Part shown: positions 29,886 through 38,970 of the stretch, one piece after another
How positions within the stretch are numbered: the stretch's first letter is position 1
How the letters are laid out: each line of letters begins with the position of its first letter
Origin: Tubiluchus corallicola
Lineage: Eukaryota; Priapulida; Priapulimorpha; Priapulimorphida; Tubiluchidae
NCBI GenBank assembly: GCA_030141605.1
Contig: JAQGDQ010002409.1
Coordinates: 1-64,000, forward strand
Reading direction: 5' to 3'
DNA: 64,000 bases
Notes under the pieces: model-generated
The model's input: the letters and a program-made list of their open reading frames with translations, nothing else
Database searches by the model: none
What the model was told of the DNA's origin: nothing
Translations under genes and position numbers: made by a program

Positions 29886-32390
29886 TTATTCATTTTCTTC
29901 CTGCTCCTGATTGTTTGTTTCTTTATTTTTACTTTCTTCTTCCTTATAAGCATCTACCTTAGTGATGGAAGCTATCTGGTCTTTTTTCTTAGAAAGGTCT
30001 ATCAGCCTTACGCCTTGAGCAGCCCTGCCTATCACTCTCATATTTGCAACAGATAATCTTATAGTAATGCCTGATTTGTTGATTATCATCAAGTCATTTT
30101 CATCTGTAACATTCTTTAAACCTATCAATTTTCCTGTCTTTTCGGTAATATTCATTGTTTTTATCCCTTTCCCTCCCCTATTTGTTTCGCGATAATCTTC
30201 TAATTTCGAGCGTTTTCCGTATCCATTTTCAGACACTACCAATATGTTGTCTTCTTTACTCTTTACACATATCATACCTACCACTTCTTCATCAGGCAAA
30301 GCAGTAAGTGTGATACCTCTTACCCCAGTAGCTGTTCGTCCCATTGTTCGCACTCTATTCTCATTAAATCTGATAGCTCTACCTGACCTTATTGCCATCA
30401 ATATTTCAGTTTCGCCATTAGTCAACCTAGCTTCAAACAATTGGTCATCTTCACGTATGCTGATAGCATTTACTCCATTCTGTCGCGGGCGAGAGTAAGC
30501 CTCCAGCGAAGTTTTTTTAATAATACCTTTCTTGGTACAAAATACAATATAATGACTTTGGATAAATTCCTTATCATCTAACTCCTTCACTCTTATATAA
30601 GCTTTTACCTTATCGTTAGGTTCTATATTAAGTACATTTTGTATTGCCCTTCCCTTTGAGTTTTTCCCTCCTTCTGGTATTTCATACACTTTCAACCAAA
30701 AGCACCTGCCTTTTTCAGTGAAAAACAACATAGTGCTATGCATAGATGCAGGATAGATATGTTCAATAAAATCTTCATTTCGTGTAATGCTTCCTTTTGA
30801 GCCTACCCCACCCCTATTTTGAGTTCTAAACTCATTAAGCGGTGTTCTTTTTATATAGCCTAAATGCGATATAGTAATAACCATATCTTCGTCAGCATAA
30901 AAATCTTCAGGGTTAAACTCCTCTGAAGCATAAATTATATCTGTATTTCTTTTATCGCCAAACTTTTCTTTTACTTCCAACAATTCTTCTGTAATAATAT
31001 TCATTCTTAAACCAATATTATTCAGAATTTCTTTTAAATATGCGATAAGTTCTTGTAAATCTTTATAATCTTGTTGTAATTTTTCACGCTCTAAACCTGT
31101 CAACTTTTGCAGTCTCATATCCAAGATGGCTTTAGCCTGAATTTCTGACAAGTCAAATTTATTTATTAAGCCTTCCTTCGCAATATCAGGTGTTTCTGAT
31201 GCACGTATAAGAGCAATTACCTCATCCAGATTGTCAATAGCAATTAGCAATCCTTCCAAAATATGGGCTTTCTCTTCTGTCCTGTTCAATTCATATTTTG
31301 TGCGACGTATAACTACTTCGTGCCTATGCTCTACAAAATTAAGGATTAAATCCTTCAAATTGAGAAGTTTTGGACTTCCCTTGACCAAAGCAATATTATT
31401 GACATTAAATGTATTTTGTAACTGTGTGAATTTGAACAATTTATTAAGAACCACATTGGCAATAGCATCTCTTTTAAGATCAATGACTATGCGCATTCCG
31501 TTCCTATCCGATTCATCATTTACGTTAGAGATACCTTCAATCTTTTTCTCATTGATAAGTTCAGCTATTTTTATAATAAGCTCTGCCTTGTTTACAAGAT
31601 AAGGTATTTCTGTTACAATTATCTTTTCTCTACCAGTTGAAGAAGTCTCTATATTTGTTTTAGCTCTTAGTACTACCCTACCCCGCCCTGTGCGGTAAGC
31701 TTCTTGCACTCCTTGATAGCCATAGATAGTACCGCCCGTAGGAAAATCAGGAGCTACAACTATTTTTATAAGCTCTTCAATATCAACATCATTATCATTA
31801 ATATAGGCAATAGTAGCATCTATGACCTGTGAAAGATTGTGTGGAGGCATATTAGTTGCCATTCCTACGGCAATTCCGGATGCTCCATTTACAAGCAAGT
31901 TAGGTATTCTGGTAGGCAATACAGTAGGTTCCTTTATAGTATCATCAAAATTGAGCTGGAAATCCACCGTATCCTTATCCAAATCAGAAAGCGTAGTTTC
32001 TGCTATCTTCTTCAACCTTGCTTCTGTGTAACGCATAGCAGCTGGGCTATCGCCATCTATTGAGCCAAAATTGCCTTGTCCATCTACCAATGGATAACGA
32101 AGCGACCATTCTTGAGCCATACGTACCATTGCAAAATATACAGAACTATCTCCATGTGGGTGATACTTACCCAACACCTCCCCTACTATTCTGGCAGATT
32201 TTTTATAAGGCTTGCTAGGAGCTAAACCCAATTCATTCATTCCAAATAATACACGACGATGAACAGGCTTTAAACCATCTCTTACATCTGGTAAGGCTCT
32301 CGAAACAATTACTGACATTGAATAATCAATGTAAGCAGTTTTCATTTCGTTTTCAATATTAATCTTTATAATGTTCTCTCCGTCTGACAT
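29886..32390 (-). CDS. gyrA: DNA gyrase subunit A
   Basis: 834 residues, full length. GyrA cuts and rejoins DNA and with GyrB introduces negative supercoils. The start is [20 protein letters not shown]; the quinolone-resistance region reads HPHGDSSVY; the catalytic Tyr is in [10 protein letters not shown]. The C-terminal six-bladed domain follows from about residue 500, with the GyrA box-like [10 protein letters not shown] and an acidic tail (NQEQEENE). No gyrB is nearby. A TATTTTTG element on - (32444-32451) may be the -7 box of its promoter. Confidence 0.97.
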   Translation of the reverse strand: MSDGENIIKINIENEMKTAYIDYSMSVIVSRALPDVRDGLKPVHRRVLFGMNELGLAPSKPYKKSARIVGEVLGKYHPHGDSSVYFAMVRMAQEWSLRYPLVDGQGNFGSIDGDSPAAMRYTEARLKKIAETTLSDLDKDTVDFQLNFDDTIKEPTVLPTRIPNLLVNGASGIAVGMATNMPPHNLSQVIDATIAYINDNDVDIEELIKIVVAPDFPTGGTIYGYQGVQEAYRTGRGRVVLRAKTNIETSSTGREKIIVTEIPYLVNKAELIIKIAELINEKKIEGISNVNDESDRNGMRIVIDLKRDAIANVVLNKLFKFTQLQNTFNVNNIALVKGSPKLLNLKDLILNFVEHRHEVVIRRTKYELNRTEEKAHILEGLLIAIDNLDEVIALIRASETPDIAKEGLINKFDLSEIQAKAILDMRLQKLTGLEREKLQQDYKDLQELIAYLKEILNNIGLRMNIITEELLEVKEKFGDKRNTDIIYASEEFNPEDFYADEDMVITISHLGYIKRTPLNEFRTQNRGGVGSKGSITRNEDFIEHIYPASMHSTMLFFTEKGRCFWLKVYEIPEGGKNSKGRAIQNVLNIEPNDKVKAYIRVKELDDKEFIQSHYIVFCTKKGIIKKTSLEAYSRPRQNGVNAISIREDDQLFEARLTNGETEILMAIRSGRAIRFNENRVRTMGRTATGVRGITLTALPDEEVVGMICVKSKEDNILVVSENGYGKRSKLEDYRETNRGGKGIKTMNITEKTGKLIGLKNVTDENDLMIINKSGITIRLSVANMRVIGRAAQGVRLIDLSKKKDQIASITKVDAYKEEESKNKETNNQEQEENE

Positions 32391-32640
32391 TTGTATTATG
32401 CTATTTTGAATGAAAATTTGCGTTAACGTTAATAAACCAAATGCAAAAATATAAAATAAATTCTATTAATTGAAACGAACTTGGCTAATTTGACTATTGT
32501 TGATAAAAAAGTAAAAACAATTTTACATCCCTACACAAGGTTTTTATGTGAGTATGATTTAATTAGTACCAGCCGCTATAAAGAATTATTAATACCGTCA
32601 GTAAACAAAACCAAATCGGAGAACCGAACAAATGTATGTA
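32391..32640. other. Gap upstream of gyrA and glycan cluster
   Basis: Divergent intergenic region. The gyrA side holds a TATTTTTG element on - (32444-32451) and a short GTTAACGTTAA-type palindrome near 32422. A 67-codon + frame from TTG 32481 has no recognisable similarity and unnatural composition for a protein; I treat it as non-coding. Nothing else was seen. Confidence 0.5.
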
Positions 32641-32669
32641 TTGTTTATAAAAAGTATTTTTTACTTTTG
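32641..32669 (+). promoter_or_regulatory. Bacteroidota-type promoter of glycan cluster
   Basis: TTG at 32641-32643, spacer of 18, TACTTTTG at 32662-32669. It lies 27 bp before the start of the truncated GT2 gene and would drive the glycan genes that follow. Confidence 0.6.
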
Positions 32670-32696
32670 TGGAGAATTGTTTAATGCAGAATTTAT

Positions 32697-32834
32697 ATGA
32701 TGCCTAAGTTATCTTTAATTATAGCAGCCTATAAAAATTTCCACTTTTTAGGATCTGTAATGAAATCTGTAGCACTACAAAGTTTTAAAGATTTTGAAGT
32801 AATCATTGCAGAAGATGATAGTTCGAATTTGTAA
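32697..32834 (+). pseudogene. Truncated N-terminus of GT2 glycosyltransferase
   Basis: A 45-codon frame from ATG 32697 encodes KLSLIIAAYKNFHFLGSV followed by LQSFKDFEVIIAEDDSS, the canonical first beta-alpha-beta unit of a GT-A family 2 glycosyltransferase, including the first nucleotide-binding Asp region. It stops at 32834, where the real enzyme would continue for 200 or more residues, and the next gene begins 15 bp later. The rest has been deleted. It keeps a good promoter. It is too short to be active. Confidence 0.85.
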
Positions 32835-32849
32835 AAATGGAATAGCCAA

Positions 32850-33758
32850 ATGAATGAAATAAAAGCAAATAAAAAACACGCCTTCTTAATAACAGCCTAT
32901 AAAAATGAAGATTACTTATTGAACCTTATTGATGCATTGGACTCTAACAAATCATTATTTTACATTCATATTGACAAAAAGAGCCCTCTTAATCAAAATG
33001 AAAAAATTAACCAGTTAAACAGAAAAAAAAATATCCACTTCATAGAGAATAATATAAGGGTCTATTGGGGAGGTTTCTCACATGTAAAAGCTATTATTTT
33101 ACTTATAAGAGAGGCCTTGCAAAACAAGAACATAAGTCATTTTCATACTTTAACAGGACAATGTTTCCCCACAAGACCTCTAAACGAAATATTTTCTTTT
33201 TTTAAAAAGAATGGAACAACTGAATTTATTGAATACCAAAGAATGATTCCGCCTATGTGGGGTCGTAGAGGTGGAATGAATAGATTAAATTATTATCAAT
33301 TTTATGATATTTTTAATGCAAAAGTGAGGTTTCAAGAAAAAATTCTAATGTTTCTCCTTTCTTTTCAAAAAGCATTGCTTATAAAACGTCCGTATTCCAA
33401 AAAGTATCCTAAACTTTATGGAGGTAGTTTATGGTGGTCATTAACCCGTAATAGCATAGAGTATATGAACCAATATGTAAAAAAAAATCCGAAATTTTAT
33501 AATCGTTTTAAACATACATTTTGCCCAGAAGAAATACTTTTTCAAACTATATTATTAAGTTCTCCTTATAAGAATAATATTGTCAATGATAGCCTTCGTT
33601 ATGTTGATTGGACAAAAAGAAATGGGAATTGCCCTGCCAATTTAGATGAAACAGACTATGATAAATTAATGAAAAACAACAAACTATTTGCACGAAAGTT
33701 TGAATACCCTGTAAGTGAAAAATTATTGAAAAAAATAAAGCTAAACATATCAAAATGA
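32850..33758 (+). CDS. GT14 core-2/I-branching-type glycosyltransferase
   Basis: 302 residues. Matches the beta-1,6-N-acetylglucosaminyltransferase-like family: KHAFLITAYKNEDYLLNL, FYIHIDKKS, YWGGFSHVKA, HTLTGQCFPTRPLNEI, GGSLWWSLTR and a late CPEEILFQTILL motif with the acidic residue. No signal peptide. It should add a sugar, perhaps GlcNAc or xylose, to a surface polysaccharide in the cytoplasm. It is the only gene of the 32.7-35.7 kb cluster with an unbroken full-length frame, and it overlaps the glf start by 4 bp (ATGA). Confidence 0.9.
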   Translation: MNEIKANKKHAFLITAYKNEDYLLNLIDALDSNKSLFYIHIDKKSPLNQNEKINQLNRKKNIHFIENNIRVYWGGFSHVKAIILLIREALQNKNISHFHTLTGQCFPTRPLNEIFSFFKKNGTTEFIEYQRMIPPMWGRRGGMNRLNYYQFYDIFNAKVRFQEKILMFLLSFQKALLIKRPYSKKYPKLYGGSLWWSLTRNSIEYMNQYVKKNPKFYNRFKHTFCPEEILFQTILLSSPYKNNIVNDSLRYVDWTKRNGNCPANLDETDYDKLMKNNKLFARKFEYPVSEKLLKKIKLNISK

Positions 33759-34853
33759 AATATGATTATTTAATTGTAGGAGCAGGTTTATTTGGTGCCA
33801 CATTCTACCATTTAGCAGACCAAAAAAATAAAAGTTGCTTAATCATAGACAAAAGAAATCATATAGGAGGTAATTGTTATTGTGAAAACATTGAAGGAAT
33901 AAATGTTCATAAATATGGGGCACATATTTTTCATACTGATGATAAAAACATTTGGGATTTTTTGAATTCATTTACAGAATTTAATAGATATACCAACTCA
34001 CCTTTAGCGTATTTCAAAGGAAAATTCTATAATCTTCCTTTTAATATGAATACTTTTTATCAATTGTGGGGGGGGTAAAAACACCAGAAGAAGCACAGAA
34101 AAAAATAACAAAGCAAAAAGAGAAATACAATATACAAACTCCTAAAAACTTAGAAGAACAGGCTATTTCATTAGTAGGTTACGATATATATGCAACCTTA
34201 ATAAAAGGATATACAGAAAAACAGTGGGGCAGAAAAGCAACAGAACTCCCTCCTTTTATAATAAAGCGACTGCCTTTGAAATTTACTTTTGACAATAACT
34301 ATTTCAATGATAGATATCAAGGTATCCCTATTGGAGGTTACAATAAAATATTCAACAAGCTACTAAAAAATGCTGAAGTAAGGCTAAATACAGATTTTTT
34401 TGAAAATATAGAGTATTTTAAAAACATAGCAAAGAAAATAGTATATACAGGGGCAATAGACGAATACTATAACTGTAAATTTGGAATGTTAGAATATAGA
34501 ACTCTTAAATTTGAAAATGAAATATTACCAATAGTGAATTTTCAAGGTAATTCAGTCATAAACTATACAGATAAGAATATACCTTATACTAGAATAATAG
34601 AACATAAACATTTTGAATTTGGCAAGCAAGATAAAACAGTAGTAACAAAAGAATACCCAATGGAATGGCAAAAGGAGATAACCCCTATTATCCAATAAAT
34701 AATAGAAGAAATTCGCAATTATACCAAAAATACAAACAATTAGCTGATAAAGAAACAAATATTATCTTTGGAGGTAGACTAGCTGAATATAAGTATTATG
34801 ATATGCACCAAGTAATAGCAAAAGCCATCGAAGTCGCAAAGAAAATACTATGA
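33755..34853 (+). pseudogene. glf: UDP-galactopyranose mutase, two frameshifts
   Basis: Three consecutive frames encode one UDP-galactopyranose mutase, the flavoenzyme that makes UDP-galactofuranose for surface glycans. Frame one (33755-34078) has the FAD motif IVGAGLFGATF and HKYGAHIFHT. It stops within a G8 tract (34068-34075); six or nine G would keep the frame. Frame two runs from GVKTPEEAQ through GYTEKQWGRKATELPP to PMEWQK. Near 34674 one G is missing, and frame three continues GDNPYYPINN to 34853. All conserved segments survive, so the breaks are recent, or one is a switch or sequence error. G8 is very rare in this AT-rich DNA. Start overlaps the GT14 gene by 4 bp. Confidence 0.9.
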
Positions 34854-35678
34854 AGAACGTAAAAATATTAATCGTAACTCATAAAAAACTCTCCTTCTCT
34901 ACACAAGCTAATTATTTACCTGTGTGTGTAGGAAGTGCAAATAAACAAATTACGGGTTATCAAACAGATAATGAAGGTAAAAACATATCGCACAAAAATA
35001 GTAGCTATTGTGAGTTGACAGCACTGTACTGGGCTGCAAAAAACTTGAAAAATGTAGATATAATAGGACTAACTCATTATAGAAGATATTTTGATTTCAA
35101 TACCTACAAAAAGAATATTTACAGAGAAAGAAGAATATCCCTTAATGAAATAGAAAAAGTTAATTTTAAAAATGCAGAATTGCAACAGGTACTAAAAAAA
35201 TGATGTAGTACTTCCAATACCAACAAGATTTAAAATATCAGTAAAAAATCAATACTTTCAACACCATATAAAAGAAGATTTAGATATAACAACAAAGCTA
35301 ATAAAAAAAGAGTACCCAACTTACTACGATAAGTGGGAAAGATTTATACTATCTAACACACTTTGCCCCTTCAATATGTTCATTACCAACAAGGAGATAT
35401 TTACCCAATACACTTCTTGGCTATTTGAGGTACTTTTTAAAATAGAAAAAAAAATAAAAATCACAAACGATCCCTATCAAAGAAGAACAATTGGCTTTTT
35501 AGGAGAACGGTTAACACATCTTTATTTTCATAGTAACAACTATAAAATAAAATACCTCCCTATACTTTTCATAGAAGAAAACAAAATTAAGAAGAAGAAC
35601 ATTGAAGACAGAAAAGCAAACTGTATTTTTAATGTTAAAGAGAATCTAAATAATTTAATAGGTATTCCAAAAATATAG
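34850..35678 (+). pseudogene. DUF4422 glycan-synthesis protein, frameshifted
   Basis: The first frame (34850-35203) starts KNVKILIVTHKK and contains GLTHYRRYFDF, both hallmarks of DUF4422 proteins found in capsule and lipopolysaccharide gene clusters, thought to be glycosyltransferases. It stops just after an A7 run (35194-35200). With six A the frame would continue NDVVLPIPTRF and through TLCPFNMFITNKEIF to the stop at 35678, matching the family's length of about 275. The gene overlaps the end of glf by 4 bp. It is probably inactive unless slippage restores the frame. Confidence 0.85.
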
Positions 35679-35710
35679 ATTAAAAATAATTTAACTAAAA
35701 ATAGAATGCA

Positions 35711-36124
35711 ATGCACAACTACGAAACCATAGAACAAATCAATAAAGCCTTTAAAGGCACATTGATGGAAACACTTGGTATAGAATGCACTAAACTGGGA
35801 AAAGACCACGTAACAGCACGAATGCCCGTAGATAAACGCACCTTGCAACCCAACCATATACTACACGGCGGAGCTTCCATAGCTCTTGCTGAAACAATAG
35901 CAGGTTTGTTGTCGCATACGGTTATTGACCACGGCACACAAGAGTCCAGAGGCATACACGTATCTTCCAACCATCTGAAAAGTGTAAAGGACGGTTATGT
36001 TTACGCCCAAGCCACTTTTATCCATCAAGGTAGAACTACCCATCTTGTAGAAGTGAAAACAAAGGACGAGCAAGGGAACACTATTAGCATTAGTCGCGTA
36101 ACTAATATCATTTTAGGGCGATAG
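35711..36124 (+). CDS. menI: Hotdog thioesterase, probable DHNA-CoA hydrolase
   Basis: 137 residues, one 4HBT hotdog domain of the PaaI/EntH type: HGGASIALAETIAGLLS includes the catalytic Glu, preceded by Asn-His (QPNHILHGG). It ends 2 bp before menF, which is 2 bp before menD. This operon position supports hydrolysis of 1,4-dihydroxy-2-naphthoyl-CoA in menaquinone synthesis. Without the context only a generic acyl-CoA thioesterase could be claimed. Confidence 0.82.
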   Translation: MHNYETIEQINKAFKGTLMETLGIECTKLGKDHVTARMPVDKRTLQPNHILHGGASIALAETIAGLLSHTVIDHGTQESRGIHVSSNHLKSVKDGYVYAQATFIHQGRTTHLVEVKTKDEQGNTISISRVTNIILGR

Positions 36125-36126
36125 AA

Positions 36127-37215
36127 ATGAATAACAATAATGACTTATTGATAGAAACTATTTCTCTGCTTTTAGCTAACAACCAGCCTTTTGCTTCTTA
36201 CCACTTGCCTAACGACAGCGAAATAACAACTGTTATACAAAAATCGTTACATTTACAAGTTCTTAATACTTTGAGAAATGTAGAAAATCTGTCTGGCTTT
36301 ATTTTTGCACCCTATCACTTACAAGGTAAGCATCCTATTATCCATATACAACCTGACCAGATATTTCAAACGTCTGCAAATTCTATCAAGCATTTGCCTA
36401 AACATTTTGTCAATAGTTTGCCAAGTTCTCCTACTTTACAGTATACACAGCAAATCAATAGCCTACTTGCATCTATACAACAGGGCATTATCACCAAGGC
36501 TATTCTTTCTCGCATCATAACCTACCATCAAATAGATACTCAACATATTGCACATATTTTCCATTTACTAACGAGCATCTACCCTACTGCTTTTGTTTCA
36601 TTGGTCAATATACCTAATGTTGGTTGTTGGCTCACAGCTAGCCCCGAGTTATTGCTTAGTATCGACAAGCAACAATTCACTACCGTAGCACTTGCAGGAA
36701 CAAAGCCAGCAGACACGCACACGCAATGGACACCGAAAGAAATAGAGGAGCAGAAAATCGTAGCTCATTATATAGAGAGTATCTTAGAACAACTCAACAT
36801 CAGTTATCAAAAAAGCTCCACTCAAACCATCACAATAGGCAACTTAGCACATCTTAAAACTGACTATAATATACCTTTTGAAGGGCAGAGCATTCATATA
36901 GATCAGCTTATCAAACTATTGCACCCTACACCTGCTGTATGTGGCACTCCCAAACAACAAGCCACAGAGTTAATAAATAAAGTGGAAGCTCACGACCGTG
37001 AATATTATACTGGTTTTTTAGGTCCTGCTAATTTGTACGATACAACACAGTTTTATGTTAACATACGCACAATGAAACTTAACTCTGACCATACAAGTCT
37101 TTATGTAGGGGGTGGTATTACTGAACAGTCTAACCCTATTCAAGAATGGCAAGAAACTAACCACAAGGCACAAGCTTTAATAAACATATTGGATTATTAT
37201 CTCAAAAAAAATTAA
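36127..37215 (+). CDS. menF: Isochorismate synthase (chorismate-binding enzyme)
   Basis: 362 residues, a single chorismate-binding domain. Signatures: KAILSRIITYH, CWLTASPELLLSI, VALAGTKPA, ELINKVEAHDREYYTGFLGP and YVNIRTMKL with YVGGGIT. These include the magnesium-binding Glu residues and the conserved His region. It converts chorismate to isochorismate, the first committed menaquinone step. Packed 2 bp from both neighbours, it is co-translated with menD, its next enzyme. The N-terminal part is short, as in other Bacteroidota. Confidence 0.92.
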   Translation: MNNNNDLLIETISLLLANNQPFASYHLPNDSEITTVIQKSLHLQVLNTLRNVENLSGFIFAPYHLQGKHPIIHIQPDQIFQTSANSIKHLPKHFVNSLPSSPTLQYTQQINSLLASIQQGIITKAILSRIITYHQIDTQHIAHIFHLLTSIYPTAFVSLVNIPNVGCWLTASPELLLSIDKQQFTTVALAGTKPADTHTQWTPKEIEEQKIVAHYIESILEQLNISYQKSSTQTITIGNLAHLKTDYNIPFEGQSIHIDQLIKLLHPTPAVCGTPKQQATELINKVEAHDREYYTGFLGPANLYDTTQFYVNIRTMKLNSDHTSLYVGGGITEQSNPIQEWQETNHKAQALINILDYYLKKN

Positions 37216-37259
37216 CTTTGTGCATTGAAAAAAATGCTACTGTCAGAAGAAAGCAAATT

Positions 37260-38933
37260 ATGCACATCTCACACCTTACAGAAATTTGTTACCAAAAAGG
37301 TATTACACACGTGGTTATCTCGCCCGGCTCACGAAATGCGCCACTTAGTCTTGCTTTTGCAAACCATCCGCACATAGAAACGATGGTCGTACCTGACGAG
37401 CGAAGTGCTGCCTATTTTGCACTGGGTATTGCTCAACAAAGCCAACGCACGGTAGCCCTTGTTTGTACTTCTGGCACGGCAGTTCTCAATTTTGCTCCTG
37501 CCATAGCCGAGGCCTACTATCAGCAGATACCTTTGTTGGTTTTGACTGCCGACCGACCGCAAGAGTGGATAGACCAGCAGGATAGTCAAGTCATTAGACA
37601 AAATAATATTTATCACAATTACATCAAGGCTTCTTACACTTTACCACAAAATGTAAATACTCCTGATGATTTTTGGCACAGTAACCGTATTGTCAATACT
37701 GCTATCAACAATACTCAATACCCAAGTTATGCACCTGTGCATATTAATGTTCCTCTCAAAGAACCTTTGTTTGAAACATCTCAACAATCTACATCTACGC
37801 CCAAAGTAAAAATTATACACAACTTGCCTACTACATCTACCCTCTCTCAAAACGCTATAAAAACACTTGCAAATACTTTCAGCAAAGCTAAGAAAGTTAT
37901 TATCCTTTGTGGGCAACAAAACCTGAACTCTCAACTTAATGCACTTTTAGAAAACATAGCCAACTATAATAATGTAAGTGTTCTCACAGAAAAGACTTCC
38001 AACCTACCCAACCCACAGTATATCTCCACCATAGATAGGCTTATTAGTAGTTTAGATAAAGAAGAGGTAAAAGACTTTCAACCTGATTTGCTTATCACCT
38101 TAGGTAATGCTATTGTTTCAAAAAAAATACGAGTTTTTTTACGTCAAAACCCACCTCAACAACATTGGCACATACACCCTGCCGACCTTAATTTAGATAC
38201 TTATCAAGCTCTTACCCATAATATACCTATCGCCCCACAAGAGTTCTTTGCCCAGTTTATACCACTATTACAAACGGCACAAAGCACTTATAAAGTGCTT
38301 TGGAAACAACGTAACAGTGCTACTCAAAAACTGCACAACAGTTATTTGCAAGAAGCTCCATTCTCTGACCTCAAAGTTTTTGAAGCAATATTGCAACATA
38401 TACCTACAAAAAGTGATTTGCATCTGGCAAACAGTACTCCTATAAGGTATCTACAATTGTTTGATATAAAAAAGGATGTGAAATATTACTGCAATAGAGG
38501 CACAAGTGGTATAGATGGTAGCACTTCTACTGCAGTGGGTGCAGCTCATTATACCAGCCGAATAACTACGCTCATTAGCGGAGATATTGCTTTTCTTTAT
38601 GATTCTAATGCGCTGTGGAACAATTACTTATCGCCTAAGCTTAAATTAATTGTTGTTAATAATAATGGGGGTAACATTTTTCGTTTTATTCCAGGTCCTT
38701 CTGATACTCCACATCTTGAAACCTTTTTTGAAACACCGCATAATCTTAATTTAAAGAAAATAGCAGAAGCCTACAATATAGATTATTTACATTGTAACAG
38801 TATAGACAGTTTGCATACAGCTCTTGAAAAATTATACAACAACAATAGAAATCCCTCTTTGCTTGAAATAACTACTCCACCTCAACAAAATGCGACAGTT
38901 CTTAAAAATTATTTCAAAAATATTCAAAAGTAA
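37260..38933 (+). CDS. menD: SEPHCHC synthase MenD
   Basis: 557 residues from ATG 37260; a TTG at 37218 would add 14 residues and give tighter coupling to menF. The ATG fits the usual distance to VVISPGSRNAPL. MenD uses thiamine diphosphate to join isochorismate and 2-oxoglutarate. Visible are VVPDERSAAYFALGIA (catalytic Glu region), TADRPQEW and the ThDP motif region SGDIAFLYDSNALW ... VVNNNGGNIF. Remaining menaquinone genes (menB, C, E, A) are not here; the gene converges with hom. Confidence 0.95.
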   Translation: MHISHLTEICYQKGITHVVISPGSRNAPLSLAFANHPHIETMVVPDERSAAYFALGIAQQSQRTVALVCTSGTAVLNFAPAIAEAYYQQIPLLVLTADRPQEWIDQQDSQVIRQNNIYHNYIKASYTLPQNVNTPDDFWHSNRIVNTAINNTQYPSYAPVHINVPLKEPLFETSQQSTSTPKVKIIHNLPTTSTLSQNAIKTLANTFSKAKKVIILCGQQNLNSQLNALLENIANYNNVSVLTEKTSNLPNPQYISTIDRLISSLDKEEVKDFQPDLLITLGNAIVSKKIRVFLRQNPPQQHWHIHPADLNLDTYQALTHNIPIAPQEFFAQFIPLLQTAQSTYKVLWKQRNSATQKLHNSYLQEAPFSDLKVFEAILQHIPTKSDLHLANSTPIRYLQLFDIKKDVKYYCNRGTSGIDGSTSTAVGAAHYTSRITTLISGDIAFLYDSNALWNNYLSPKLKLIVVNNNGGNIFRFIPGPSDTPHLETFFETPHNLNLKKIAEAYNIDYLHCNSIDSLHTALEKLYNNNRNPSLLEITTPPQQNATVLKNYFKNIQK

Positions 38934-38970
38934 CACCTAGTATTTCCTGTAAGAGTCTATTTCGTCACTT

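Noticed and set aside
32481-32684. 67-codon + frame upstream of the glycan cluster
   Set aside because: No recognisable similarity; it overlaps the promoter at 32641-32669.
32820-32832. TTCGAA-like motif resembling a tRNA T-loop
   Set aside because: No cloverleaf can be built; the bases code for the end of the GT2 stub.
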